Below are positions 1-11,343 of a stretch of DNA of 64,000 bases, piece by piece. How positions within the stretch are numbered: position 1 is the first letter of the stretch; each line of letters starts with the position of its first letter. A program made the translations under genes and the position numbers. Source of the DNA: Toxonevra muliebris (lineage: Eukaryota; Arthropoda; Insecta; Diptera; Pallopteridae); NCBI GenBank assembly GCA_963691655.1, contig OY829326.1, positions 145,036,998 through 145,100,997 on the forward strand. The letters run 5' to 3'. The notes beneath the pieces are model-generated. The model saw only the letters and a list, made by a program, of their open reading frames with translations. It was not told the origin of the DNA and did no database searches.

Positions 1-600
1 ATTGAGATACAAAAGCTAGGTCCAACGATGCCAGCACAAGAACCACCATCCGTTTTCGAACCGTCAGTATACCGATTGAGAACTGGACATAGTAGTGTTT
101 CGCTGCCAGGATATTTCAAACAAGGGTAGCAAAGAATTCTTGATATTGTGCCTAGCTGATATTGAACCTTTGAGATTATGAGCTTTTGAAAAGCTTACTC
201 AATATCAATTGGCGTTTAATTCTGTTCTTAAAACAAAAACTTCTGAGCTACCTCAGGCATTTATTTCAATTAATTAAAGAAACAATTGAAAAAGCACTGA
301 GTGAAAAAAATGTGGGTCGGCCCATGCCAAGTACATATGAAGTGGGAGGACTTATTTCACATTTTTTCGCATTTTTCTACACACTTGCTGTTACTGATCC
401 ATTGTTTTGTCTATAAAGCCGAAATTTCGTGAAAAATGGGGTCCAAAAATCTATCATTTTACAATATATCTTGATTACAGGCAACTGTGATGTTCATTTA
501 ACAAAAACTCCTTAAGAAATTGATATAGCTGGGAATATTCTAATAACAAAGACATAACTTCTTGGAATAAATAACTGCATAAAAACTGAATGCCGTATCA
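1..600. other. No recognisable gene
   Basis: AT-rich sequence with no family I recognise. The open frame at 186-416 has no domain and looks accidental. The first 170 bases are less AT-rich and may be old coding or repeat remnant, but no motif supports this. Confidence 0.5.
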
Positions 601-630
601 AATTTCAAGAAGCCATAAAAAGATCAAACG

Positions 631-680
631 TCACGTGACCGCGCGTATAAAATCACTTAACGATTTCTCTCGTCTACCCA
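631..680 (+). promoter_or_regulatory. Candidate core promoter with palindromic E-box and TATA box
   Basis: A perfect TCACGTGA palindrome (CACGTG E-box at 632-637) is followed by the TATA-like TATAAAAT at 646-653, within a locally CG-rich stretch in otherwise AT-rich DNA. A start about 30 bases downstream would fall near 676, but the sequence there is not a good insect initiator (TCTACC rather than TCAGT). This is motif spacing only; no transcript is visible. Confidence 0.3.
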
Positions 681-1240
681 AAAAAGAAGAAAAATTCTGT
701 GTACTTCAATTAAAAATACAATATTTTTTTTTTGTATAAAAACAATTTTTTAACACCAAAAAAAACCGAAATAAAAAAAAAAACCATAGGCACAAAAGGA
801 AATTTGTTTTCGCTTAAGCGAACTGTCAAACGATCTGTCAAATGACACACGCCTCTCACACACACACACACACACCCACACCCAGCTAACGTTTTTCATT
901 CCAGCGCTGAATTGTTTGTTAAAATTTACCGCGTAAGTGGAAAAACACACTTAAAAATCAAGAAAAAGTTCAACAAAAAAAAAACCAAAAAAAAAAAAAT
1001 AAAATTTGTAAAAATTATCAAAGTAAGCAGAAAGAAAAGAAGATGTTATTGCTGTTGTTCAGCCACCACCCTCGAACCGTGAGCGAAACCAAACGTGAAA
1101 ATGGACTTTCGACTTTTTCCAACGCTGCTGCCTCATCACTCACAATGCAAAATGGCGATTATTCATAAATCATTAAACACCATTTCGTTGCAGCAGTAAC
1201 AGCAAAACAGCAACAGGAATCATCTTCTCCTGCACAGGGG
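676..1240 (+). other. Possible non-coding first exon ending at a splice donor
   Basis: The segment has the A-rich, CAACAG- and CAGCAA-rich texture of a fly 5' untranslated exon and contains a (CA)n run at 857-882. It ends at CACAGGG|GTGAGTTT, a strong donor match with GT at 1241-1242. No long open frame starts inside it. If real, the downstream exon lies outside what I can recognise and most of the window would be intron. Weakly supported. Confidence 0.25.
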
Positions 1241-2767
1241 GTGAGTTTGCGGTACCCAGAGTGGGGTGCATTAAAAATTTTTATCGCTTTTCAAAAAAAA
1301 ATTCCAAAAAACAAAAAAAAAAGCATCACAAAAACGAAAGAAAAATCTATCCTAATGAGCCAAAAAGAAAAAATCATGCAAAAAAAACTTAAAAACTTCA
1401 GAAAAAATCAAAGGCGAAATACAACAACACGCGAAAACATTTGCGCTTGTTTGTTAACGCTTGTATCTGTCAGTGAGCTGCTAGCCAGCAGAACTCAGCT
1501 CACTCCACTTCTGAACATACGCCACCCTCCTTCTGCCACAGATTGAGACCGACTGACTTCTTTTTCTTACTCACTCTCTCTCTCTACTCGGCGCTGCTGC
1601 TTTGCATACTTTGGTCGAAGACATTAAAAATTTTGTTTGATACTTGTTCTGGTCGTTTGATTTCCGTTTCCGTTTGCCGTTGAGATTAAAAATATGTATA
1701 AGAAATATATGAAAAAATCTTGTTTAATGTTTTCTTCGTTTTGTTGCTGTTGTTGTTGTTGTTTCGCTAGCTGGCTATCTGTGAGATACATTAAATTAAA
1801 AATTCATCTTTAATCAAAAATTATTGTTAGCATCTTTGCTTTTTTTATTTTGGTATTTTTTATAGAAAAGTTCTAAAAAAAAGTTTATTTGCGTTTTCAC
1901 CCTCCTATCCACCGCCCATTCTATCCATATCTTTATTTCCTGCAGACATGTATAAAGTCTATTCAAATACATGCACATACATAACGACACAAAATTAGTC
2001 AGGGTGGCATTATGTATTAGTAAGTTTATCAGAAAAATTTTCAACATCAAACTTTCGAGGTGGTGATAAATCTTTGAATATTTATGTTTAAGATATATAT
2101 GCCAGTAATAACTTAGATATATAAATATATTCCTATGTATAAGTGTAAACATGTTATGTATAAAATATAACGGGGAAGTTTTCGCAGCAGGTTTTAAAAA
2201 AATTCTTCCAAAATTTATCGTATTTCAGGCAAAAACTATGAAAATCGTTTCAGTGGGCATGGTTCCTCCCAATGAAATCAAATTAGCACAAAATTATATC
2301 AAGGGAAATACTTCGTCGTAGGTATGGACACATCTAAATGTTTATAGATGACTCGAAAAAAACCTTGAGCAAACGTAAGAAAGTAAGGAAGAGGTAAATG
2401 TCTGAAATGAGAAAAACCAGTTAAATGTGTATGGTACCTCCTACAGAGGTGGCACTTTCAAATAGTGGCATGGAAGGAAAATTGGGCAATAGCCACGCCT
2501 ACCTCCCATACAAGTGACATCTTCAAAGAATAATAAAATGGGAATATTTTGGGCAAATTAACTAGGTTTGATATAAAGTTAAGATGATAAATATAATATT
2601 TCATCCAAATACAATTAAAATTGCATAATAACCACGCCCATATGCTCTTAAATGGAAAAGTAGTTTTTTAGGGGGTGTGTAGTTGACTGGATCGAAAAAC
2701 AGGGGGCTTATTTAACCCTTATCATAAGAGCGCTTTTGAGAAGAAGGGGTAAATACAATATATCTGA
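1241..2767. other. AT-rich non-coding stretch with dispersed-repeat motif
   Basis: Homopolymer and TTG-rich runs (around 1742-1765) and no believable gene. Between about 2245 and 2660 there are short blocks of the type CCACGCCTACCTCCCATACA, the same motif seen at 12572, 12829, 21887 and 55836. They look like a degraded dispersed repeat. Confidence 0.45.
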
Positions 2768-3428
2768 CATAATTTTTTTTTAAACGCAAGCCCTCCCTCC
2801 CTCCCTCTTCCCTGCATTTTGAATTTTACAAAACTTTTAATGCTTTTTGCGAAATATAGGCCGAAAATAGGTTCCCTGAGTAAACAAATTCTCTGGTGTA
2901 CAAAATCTCAACCAAATCGGCCGATTCATAGACGGTTTTCCAGTACACGGAAAAATTCCAATTTCCCCTGATTTTTGCTGCAAAGCCCCATTTGGAATAT
3001 AATTTAAATTAAAATAGATACCGAAAATGAGTTGTCTGATCCAAAAAACCCCGGTTTTCAAAATTAGGTGGCTTCCAATAAAAAGAAAAATTTTCCTCAT
3101 TTTTTTCTAACTTTTGCTGCAGAGAAAATTTTAATATTTTTTTTTTATTAAAATAGACGCCAAAAATGGATTTGGATTGGGTTTTTTGGCCAGACTACTC
3201 TGACCTGGCCCTGCAACAAAAATCAGGGAAAAGTAACATTTTTCCGCGTACTAGAACTCCATCTATGAACCTCCCGATTTTAAAAACCAGAATTTTTTTT
3301 GCCTATGGAACCTATTTTTGGCCCCTATTATGATCCAAAAATATTCCAAAGGGGGCTTCGGAGCTATAAAATAAAAATGTGGGGGTAGGGGGAGGGAAGA
3401 AGGGGTACGTTAAAAAGAAATTATGTTA
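2768..3428. repeat. Repeat with imperfect inverted ends
   Basis: The left end (CATAATTTTTTTTT followed by CCTCCCTCCCTC) is mirrored on the other strand at the right end (AGGGGGAGGGAAGAAGGGG followed by AAATTATG). Internal blocks around 2940-3000 and 3220-3400 also mirror each other (AAAATCAGGG with TTTGGAATAT). The layout suggests an old terminal-inverted-repeat or foldback element of about 660 bp. No clear target duplication was found. Confidence 0.35.
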
Positions 3429-3578
3429 AACCTCTTTATTTATTCACTCTAGTTTGTAGGGCACATCAAGTTTGAGCATGCTCGAACATAACATTTTCTC
3501 GTCGAACTGCGAAGCTAGTTTCAATAAGTAAGTTTTCCCATGAGGAATCCAGAATGGCGTTCTTCCAAAGAACTTACC

Positions 3579-3664
3579 ATATCGTCGCCAGAGTATTGAT
3601 TTGGCGTATAGGCATAGGAATACTTACACACATGCGCCAAATCAATTCTCAGGTGACGATATAT
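3579..3664. repeat. Imperfect hairpin of about 86 bp, miRNA-precursor-like
   Basis: Left arm 3579-3606 (starting ATATCGTCGCCAGAG, ending TTGATTTGGCG) pairs with right arm 3635-3664 (CGCCAAATCAATTCTC then GACGATATAT) with a few mismatches and a loop of about 28 bases. Arm and loop sizes resemble a microRNA precursor. A tiny MITE remnant would look the same, and nothing shows transcription. Confidence 0.35.
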
Positions 3665-3734
3665 GGAAACTATGGGCTTGAATTCAGCGCAATAAATTAG
3701 GAAACCACTGTTTAATCTCCGCTAAATTTCGCAG

Positions 3735-3990
3735 GTGATATTGCCCGGTGTGTTTTTCTTTTTAACGAGAAGTATAAGCATTGAAAGCCAAAGTCAGTGG
3801 GAGACTTTCACCTGCTCTCCTCTCGTCCTACGGGAGGCTCTTCCCGGAACCACCGTTAAGTATTTCGTCGGGAGTCCGTCTAGAATATTACTACTCAATC
3901 GTCTGTTTTTTGTCGATCTAATTCGTTACCGTTCGCTGTGGGGTAGGGGCACTGATACCCTGTTTTTTACGTTCCGACGACCTTTGGCGC
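3735..3990 (-). mobile_element. Decayed 3' end of an R1/TRAS-like retrotransposon
   Basis: Read on the minus strand, this resembles the 3' untranslated region of the R1-clade element at 13528-18266. Shared blocks, in the same order, are TTAACGGTGGTTCCGGGA (with TAACGGTGGTTCCGGGAGG in the full copy), GGACGAGAGG, CACTGACT and CTCGTTAAAAA. The A-rich tail is about 3755-3768. Unlike the two copies in the telomere-like array, the sequence beyond the tail is not TTAGG. The part upstream in sense (about 3990-4250) may be decayed coding sequence, but no motif is secure. Confidence 0.5.
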
Positions 3991-3999
3991 TCAATAAAA

Positions 4000-5100
4000 T
4001 AAAGCGTTGAATCCTTTGCTGCTTTTACAGATTGTCACTTCTGTGGCGTCGTCATCGTAGGGGCTTCGCCAATTGCTTTGCTGATCTCGACTTTTTCGTT
4101 AATGGAGTTGAACGATTTTTAAGAAATTTTGAACATAAGTTAATTCCAGGACACGGAATCCGAAAACGAATTCAGTTTTTAAGACATCTTTGTCGTTTTG
4201 CCTTAATTAAGTTTCAAATGTGCTAAAACCCTGTTTTTTCAAAGTAAAACTGGTTAAAAAGCTATGAAATAATGTCGCTGAACACTTTATTATTAACTTT
4301 TCAATTTGTTGTAAATGTAAATAAAGGTAACCAGAAAGATGAAGAAGTCAAAATTAAAATTGCAATTATGTACTATGGTCAAAGGTGGTTAGTACTATTT
4401 ACTACCTTATAATTGCTTTTAAATTGTACAAAACAGCAAAAAGTATTTATTTATCATATATGTGAATAATGTTTGAGCTTAAAAAATGTAAAACTGGAGA
4501 GTTTTTTGCTTTCGACTTACACACGTTCTGTGTAAGCCTCGAATTTTTCAAATACGAAAAGTTCCTTTTGGACCTATTTTCAAAATAACTTTTTTAGAAA
4601 AAGCGCAAAAATGCGCAGAATTTTTTTTTGTATCCTGATAGTCGAAAGTATGTACTATACATAAATAAACTTTTTTTTTGTGAACTTTTGTGACCTTTTT
4701 TTGTTTTGTCCATTGAATTTGGAGAATTTTTGGTTTTTTCCATAAAAAAAATTTATTTTTAAGCATCTGTTAAAAATATAGCTTAAAAAGTTTAGGAATA
4801 AAAATATAGCTGAGATATATCCCTAATTTAATTAGAAATAAATACACGAAATTTTGTTATAAAAGTTCTCATGGTTCTTTTGTGGTAGACTGTTTTGTAA
4901 AATGCTTTAAATCTCAACTGTATTTGGTATTGATTTTAGAGTTAAATATCTCCACTTTGACGGCTTACACCGGTCCCAAAGATGTGTTTTTCTCAAAATT
5001 GTTATTGTTTCTTTCTCGCTTGAATTATTACCTTTAAAATAGTACCACATTTTTGGTGTATCATTGCTTCTCCAGGAAAATAATAAAACCGGACTGGTCG
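4000..5100. other. No gene seen
   Basis: AT-rich, with scattered short open frames on both strands that lack domains. Possible upstream remains of the minus-strand retrotransposon fragment at 3735-3990 cannot be confirmed by eye. Confidence 0.4.
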
Positions 5101-5103
5101 GGT

Positions 5104-5318
5104 TAAAAAATTGTGTATTAACGAACACAAGGCAGAAGTGAAACTTCTTGTGAACTAAACGAAACACAAGCAAATAACAAGCAAATGAAATTTTTCAATC
5201 GCTAAATTTTTTCCTTCATTGGCTTGTGGTTTTTAATTTCATTTGTTTGTGTTTCGTTTAGTTCACAAGAAGTTTCACTTTTGCCTTGTGTTCGTTAATA
5301 CACAACAATTTTTTTTTT
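5104..5318. repeat. Hairpin formed by inverted copies of one repeat end
   Basis: Bases 5104-5190 and 5236-5318 are inverted copies of each other (key words TTGTGTATTAACGAACACAA, GTGAAACTTCTTGTG and CTAAACGAAACACAA), separated by about 45 bases. The left arm contains an extra short duplication (ACAAGCAA twice). The right arm is the outer end of the longer repeat copy running to 5696, so the hairpin arises where a partial copy abuts a full copy head to head. Confidence 0.7.
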
Positions 5319-5696
5319 TTTTTTGGATTAATTCTAGAACAAAAATTGCAACTCTGTACCGGTAATGTCGATGGCAATTGTAGCGAACTCTTTTTGTGTG
5401 CGACATCTTCATGTAATTCTTTGGACATTTACGCCATCTGTATGTGAAATGTATAACTGTCATAAACTTTAAGATGGCGACGCTACACATTATTCATTCT
5501 GCCATAGGCGTGTGTGAATTAAAGCTATTTATGAATCGTTTATTATATAGTTTGCTCGTGAATTCAGTTACGGAATATTGATATTTAGCCCCTCATGCAC
5601 ATTGCTCGACAAAATTATGTCGCATTGCAAACTTACGCGCGACGTCACATCCGGTTGGTTTTACTCTAGGACAAGAGAAAAGAAGTTTCACTTCAA
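5236..5696 (-). repeat. Copy 1 of a roughly 460 bp interspersed repeat (MITE-like)
   Basis: Nearly identical, in opposite orientation, to 9279-9752. It holds the 14-mer AAGAAGTTTCACTT twice (5266-5279 and 5683-5696), and an internal pair CGCCATCT / AGATGGCG. An open frame crosses the middle of both copies, but it has no domain and the two copies frameshift differently, so I treat it as non-coding. No terminal inverted repeat within one copy was found, so the class is unknown. Confidence 0.7.
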
Positions 5697-8600
5697 AAAC
5701 ATCTGCTTCATCTTCATTTTTTAGCGAACGATATCGTTTCTTAAGCTTCAAATAATGAATAGAAGATGTTGTGCAGTTGGGGGGAAAACGAAGATGGAAA
5801 TTTTGGCTACTGGAAAACTAGAAAACGAATCGAACTTTGTGATAAAAGTTAGGACAAATTAAATGGACTAATTTTAATTTGACTGCATTTCAGTCAGCAC
5901 GATTAGAAATGAAAAGTAAAAACTCCTCATGATTTTTAAACTTAGCAGTAAATTCGTTACAATTTGAAAAAACTGTATGAAATTCTTATAAAATAATGAA
6001 TCTCGTATCTATTTTACCAGCAAAAATTGCCCACCATCAAAAAAAAAAAAAAATAAAGAAAAAGAAGATAAAAATAATAAAGATAGCAAACTATTGCGGC
6101 TCAATTATAATGTAGTGGCTACAAAATTTTGTTGTGTGGGGGAATTTTAGTACCTTTATTCTTGACGGCCGTTGGCAAAAAACAAAATCACAAAAAAAAA
6201 AAAAAAAAACAAAAAAACGTCTGCTTGACATTCATATTTTTGCTAACTGACGAAAAACTACACACTGATTTTTTTTTTGTATCACATAATCTTTTAAACA
6301 AACTCGTTGGAGCTAACCAATGAAGGTCCTCCACCCCCTCCTTCATATGTATGAATCTAGAAAAACTGACATAGAGTAGATAGTAACTGTTGGGACAAAA
6401 CACACACACACACACACATACAGACCGACATATTTATTGCCGGAAGCTAATATGCTCTGCTCATGTTTTTTTATTTCTCTCTCTCTCTCTCTCTCTCTTT
6501 CTTTGGCAGAGGGATAAAAGTATCATGTGTGTATAAGGGTGTGAGTGTGTGTTTGTAAGTTTGTGCGAATTCTTATATTGGGCATATCCATAACGCTTAC
6601 TGACACCGGAAATCTGATTTGTGTGCAAGTGTTCGTGCGTATGTGTGTGTGTGTTTTCTGAGTGTTAAAAAGGATTATGCTTGATTTGTTTGCATAAAAA
6701 TAAAAAGGATTTATTTTAAGGATGTAGATGTCTTTGTGTTGTGCGTGGCATGCATGCGTCTTTGGCTTTTGCTTCTTTTATGATTTGCTTTTTCCTTTTA
6801 TACGTGTACGTGTGCGTGTGCGTGTGTGTACGTTTTGATGGTTACTTGATTTGCATATGATGTTGTCAATATGGTCGACCGCAAAACACACCAACATAGA
6901 AATAAATAGTAAATTTTTGTGAACTAAAAATTTATAGCTCTTTTACTACTCATATGCACAAAACATTGATACCCTTCTTCTTTTTTTTCCACTTTCTTTC
7001 TCTTTTTGTGGCAACAAAAATTTCCCTTTTTTCGCATTTATTTGTGTCTTTTGTATGTAAAAATTTTTATTGCTTGTGTTTTTCTTTTATTGCCATGGCG
7101 CCCAGCGGCGTTTTTACTTTTAACTTTTCCCACATGTCTTTTTTTCTGGTTGTTGTGGTGCGGCGTGGTTTAACATTTTTTCCTTACATCTTTTTGTCTT
7201 TTTGTTGTTGTTGTTGTTGTTGTTTAAATTCACAAATTTTTGTATTAATATCCTTGAAACGCGCATAAAAAGTAGTAGCATAAAAAGGTAGTATTCCCTT
7301 TTTTTTCTTGGTTTTTGCAATGACAATGCGTATCCTTGTTGTGTGTCTGTGTGTGTGTGAAAGTTAAGTTGACTGGCAGTGATGAAGGGGGATGAATGCT
7401 GTAGGTTTGTTTCACCATATTATTTCGCATTTAAAAATAGATTTGCATTGTGGCGTGTCCAATTGATTTATGGTTTTTGTAAATAACAATTTCAGTTTTT
7501 TCTTAACGTTTTTGCTTCATTTTGTTTCATGCAGCATACGATTTTTTTTATGATTTTCATATATGTTTGCGGTTGTTTTTTTGCGCATATTCACATATGA
7601 ATATGTGAGGTAAAAAATAGAAAGAAAGTGGGAAGCGTTTATTTTTTTTGTATAAAAGTTTATTGACTCTAGAAACTAATCCTTTGGGTGTAATTGTAGT
7701 TTTTGTATGCGGTTTAAATTTAAATATGTTTTTCCTCTCATCCCATTTCGGTTTTTTGAATTTTTTTACTTCATATGATATGATAATGAACAAATATACA
7801 TACATATATTTATTTATTTAGATATATCAACAACAGTTAAACTTAACTTCAAAGTAACTTTTGCTATTCCTTTACCTTCATCAAAAAATGGAAAGCAACG
7901 ATTTTTCACAACACAAAATAAAAGAGTTTTTCATATTAAAATTCTAAATATGATATTCATCATAATATTTAAAATACAAATATAAAAGTGAAAAGTATAT
8001 GCTGCTCTTTGAAAAGAAATATATTTTATATTTATTTTGTATTTATTTAGAAAAGTAGAATATACATGGATGTAAAATTGCATGCATCAAGTCAACAAAG
8101 GATTGAAGATATGCGAGTAAGCATACAGGCAGATTTACATACATACATACATATAGTACATAATCATGAAAAGGATTGAATACGCTTGAATGTGATGTTC
8201 TTTATGCTCTAAATCACATACCATATTCTATAAAAACGAAACATGTTGATATTTTTATTGAATATACAGATCTAAGTATGGAAATATTATTTTCAATTGA
8301 ATTCAAAAGATTTGGACACCTTTACATAATTGTAACAAACCGTAGTGATTTTCTTTAAAGATACATATACTTCTTTAAATTTAGCAAAAAATGTAATAAT
8401 TTGCAGAGACCGAAAATAGTGATAAATTTCAAATTATTACAATAAAAAATCATAGGTAGAATCTGATCGCCGATAGATGTTTTAGGTTGTTTTGAACAGC
8501 TTTCAAATATGCCATGATTTGAAAAAAATTTGGTTAATTTCCATTTTCGCTAATAGTTTCACATATATGAGGATTAAAAAATTTCAGTTTTAATATTTAA

Positions 8601-9278
8601 TAATGAAGAAAAAACAAAATCAATCTTAACCCTTTCGTTGTTTTTGGCTAATATATTGTACAAAAAAATGTTCATATTTCACTACTTCTCATTTCAAACC
8701 TATCGGGAATTTTAAAAATAAAAAATTATTTTTTAAATCAAGCATTATTTTTTTTCTCTTAATAATTTAAGTTTGAGCAAAAACGGGAGTACGGTTTTTT
8801 TTTTATTTGATTTTGAAAAACAGTCCAAATTACATTTGTGTGAATTTACGAAGTGAAGGTACAAAGTTTCTAATTTTGAGCAAATATATAAACTTTTTTT
8901 TCTAATTATAATAGTTTAAAACGAAAGTTAAAACACCATTTCATAATACAAAATTAATAACTTAAAAAAAAGTTGTTAAAAAAAATTTTTTTACATGCTT
9001 AAAAACATTGTACATTATAGTGTAGAAATTCACGCAACTCTAATGTATAATATAATGTACAATAAATAATGTGGTTACCATTGTGTACAAAAGACGTGAA
9101 AGGTTGATGATTTTTAAATTATTTTCTGCGGGTGTTAAAAAAATTGTGATAGTGTTGATTTGTTTTTCGTTCAACAAACGAAAAAATGACAAGGTTCTAA
9201 AAGTGGATGCTGATACAGCTCGAGAAATAAAATTATACGGGTCTCGGCGTTTTAAAAGTATAGGCCAAATTATTTTTT
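5697..9278. other. Simple-sequence-rich stretch with no gene
   Basis: Holds (CA)n at about 6400-6418, (CT)n at 6476-6498, several (GT)n runs around 6530-6660 and 6800-6830, (TTG)n at 7202-7223, and long AT-rich blocks. No recognisable coding region on either strand; the long open frames are low-complexity translations of these runs. Confidence 0.6.
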
Positions 9279-9752
9279 TAAGTGAAACTTCTTTTCTCTT
9301 GTCCTAGAGTAAAACCAACCGGATGTGACGTCGCTCGTAAGCTTGCAATGCGACATAATTTTGTCGAGCAATGTGCATGAGGGGCTAAATATCAATATTC
9401 CGTAACTGAATTCACGAGCAAACTATATAATAAACGATTCATAAATAGCTTTAATTCAATATAACATATTAATTACACACACTCACACACGCCTATGGCA
9501 GAAAGAATAATGTGTAGCGCCGCCATCTTAAAGTTTATGACAGTTATACATTTCACATACAGATGGCGTAAATGTCCAAGGAATTACATGAAGATGTCGC
9601 ACACAAAAAGAGTTCGTCTACAATTGTCATCAATATTACCGGTACAGAGTTGCAATTTTTGTTCTAGCATTAATCCCAAAAAAAAATTGGTTGTGTATTA
9701 ACGAACACAAGGCAGAAGTGAAACTTCTTGTGAACTAAACGAAACACAAGCA
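9279..9752 (+). repeat. Copy 2 of the roughly 460 bp interspersed repeat
   Basis: Begins AAGTGAAACTTCTTTTCTC and ends CTAAACGAAACACAAGCAA. It matches the reverse complement of 5236-5696 over its whole length with scattered differences. The pair defines a long inverted repeat spanning 4.5 kb. The DNA between the copies shows no transposase, so two independent insertions are more likely than one large foldback transposon. Confidence 0.7.
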
Positions 9753-10060
9753 ATCAGAGATATTTGGTACTGGAGTGTTTTGGAGACGAACACCTGAGCT
9801 CTCTAACACCGCAGGATCTGCTAAGATTTATTAATATATCTGGTAGATTTAAAGAATAGCAAAAGGGAACACAGGATATAGTACAATGGACGTAAAACTT
9901 GTCTGACTGCTGTATTCTTAAACACTTCTTTTGTCTGTTCCAAAAACAAAAAACAAAAAAAAAAAAAATATTATAAATGTCTCCAAAAGCCCTTCCCCCT
10001 AGGCTTTACAACTGACAGAAAGTATACCATATTTTAAATTAAATAACAAACAGTGCAATA
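9753..10060 (+). other. Possible non-LTR retrotransposon 3' remnant
   Basis: Around 9797-9862 one frame reads as a short protein-like stretch (LSSLTPQDLLRFI, then a glycine-containing tail and stop), followed by GGGAACACAGGATATAG. This style of ending occurs in I- or R1-type elements, and the I-like element at 41960-43176 ends comparably (GGGGCACAATAG). Very weak support. Confidence 0.2.
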
Positions 10061-11343
10061 TACAGGGTGACAATTGTAAAGTGACGCAAGTTTAATACTC
10101 TGTAGCAAGCTTTGCCATTTACCGTTACTTTAATTTAAAAAGCAAATTCATTCATCATTGGCTTTGCTTTTAATTTCATTTGAATTTTTGTTATTACATT
10201 TTGAAATTTCCATAAAAATGGACAAGGAAAATATTCGTCGTGTAATTATGAAATTTCATTTGGCAAATTATAGTAGCCGTCAAATTGCAAAGGCTTTAAA
10301 TTTGTCAAGTCGTACGGTAGACCGAGCTATTATTCGATATAATGAAACTGGGGGTTTTGGAGATAGAGACCGGGGAAAATTTTCAACAGTTGCCACTACT
10401 GGTTTAACAGAAAAAATTCGTAAACGAATCAAGCGAAATCCAAGGCGCTCAATGAGAAAAATCGCTAAGGAAGTGGGAGTAAACCGTGAAACAGTGCGAA
10501 TCATTGCAAAATCAAAGCTTAATCTTAAGCCGTACAAGCTCCGAAAAGCTCAAGATCTGACACAAAAAAAAGAAAGATTTGCGACTGCAAAGATGCAAGG
10601 TGTTGCTACGCTCCTCCGTGTTAAAAAATGTTGAAAATATCTTGATTACAGATGAAAAAATTTTCACGGTTGAACAACATTTCAATGCGCAAAATGACCG
10701 AATGTGGCTAACATCATCATCGCAACAAAATAGGACTGTTGGCCGAGTTCAAAAGCCAGCTTCCGTTATGGTATGGGCTGGAGTTTCCGCTAATGCCAGA
10801 ACCCCTCTAATATTCGTTGAAGAGGGTGTTAAAATTGACCAGGTTATTTATCGGAGCATTTTAAATGAACATGTTCTTCCCTGGGCCCAAGATAAATTTG
10901 GAAATGAAAACTGGACTTTCCAGCAAGATTCTGCACCTACCCACATGGCAAAATTATCGCAAACATGAATAAAAGACAATTTTTCTGGATTCATAACATC
11001 TCAAGAATGGCCACCATACTCCCCAGACTTGAATCCAATGGACTACTCTATTTGGAGAGTAAGGCTTGTGCATCTCAACACCACAGTCTGGAGTCGCTGA
11101 CAAATTCATTAGAGAAAGCCTGGACTGAAATTGATCAGGAAGTCCTGCGGCGAACAGTCCTACGATTTCCGGATCGATTGAAGGCATGTGTGCAGGCTAA
11201 AGGAGGTTATATTGAATGAGGTGGGGTTCAAATGAATGCTTATATATTCAGCAATGTTAACACTTAATTGTACTTAATGGAAGTACGTCCTTTTGAAAAT
11301 AACTGCTGAAATGTGTGCGTCACTTTACGATTGTCACCCTGTA
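10061..11343 (+). mobile_element. Full-length mariner transposon, inactivated
   Basis: The left end (TA)CAGGGTGACAATTGTAAAG and the right end, whose reverse complement is (TA)CAGGGTGACAATCGTAAAG, form near-perfect terminal inverted repeats of at least 23 bp beginning at 10063 and ending at 11341. TA lies on both sides, as expected of Tc1/mariner insertion. Total length is about 1.28 kb, normal for mariner. The single transposase frame is broken in three places, so the copy cannot be autonomous. Confidence 0.92.
10218..11219 (+). pseudogene. Mariner transposase, broken by two frameshifts and a stop
   Basis: Cut-and-paste transposase of the mariner group. The likely start is ATG 10218; the longer upstream frame from 10158 is probably not used. 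The N-terminal half has two helix-turn-helix-like segments (IAKALNLSSRTVDRA and MRKIAKEVGVNRETVRI). The catalytic region follows: first Asp in ILITDEKIF (about 10648), second in FQQDSAPTH (about 10928), third in WPPYSPDLNPMDYSIW (about 11031). By my count 32 residues separate the last two. The C-terminus (RFPDRLKACVQAKGGYIE) ends at 11219. Breaks: a frameshift near 10575-10600, an in-frame TGA at 10966-10968, and a further frameshift near 11055. A decayed full-length copy; the family assignment is firm, the subfamily is not. Confidence 0.9.

Noticed and set aside
1241..1546. 101-codon lysine-rich gene
   Set aside because: Translation of A-rich repeats immediately after a splice-donor-like site; no domain.
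3735..4010. 91-codon plus-strand gene
   Set aside because: The sequence is better explained as the minus-strand 3' region of an R1-like retrotransposon.
5275..5490. Conserved small protein shared by 5275-5490 and 9495-9701
   Set aside because: Similarity reflects two copies of a DNA repeat; the frames diverge after a frameshift and have no domain.
5236..9752. Single large foldback or Polinton-like transposon with 460 bp terminal repeats
   Set aside because: The 3.6 kb between the copies has no transposase, polymerase or capsid-like gene, and a third partial copy shows the repeat moves alone.
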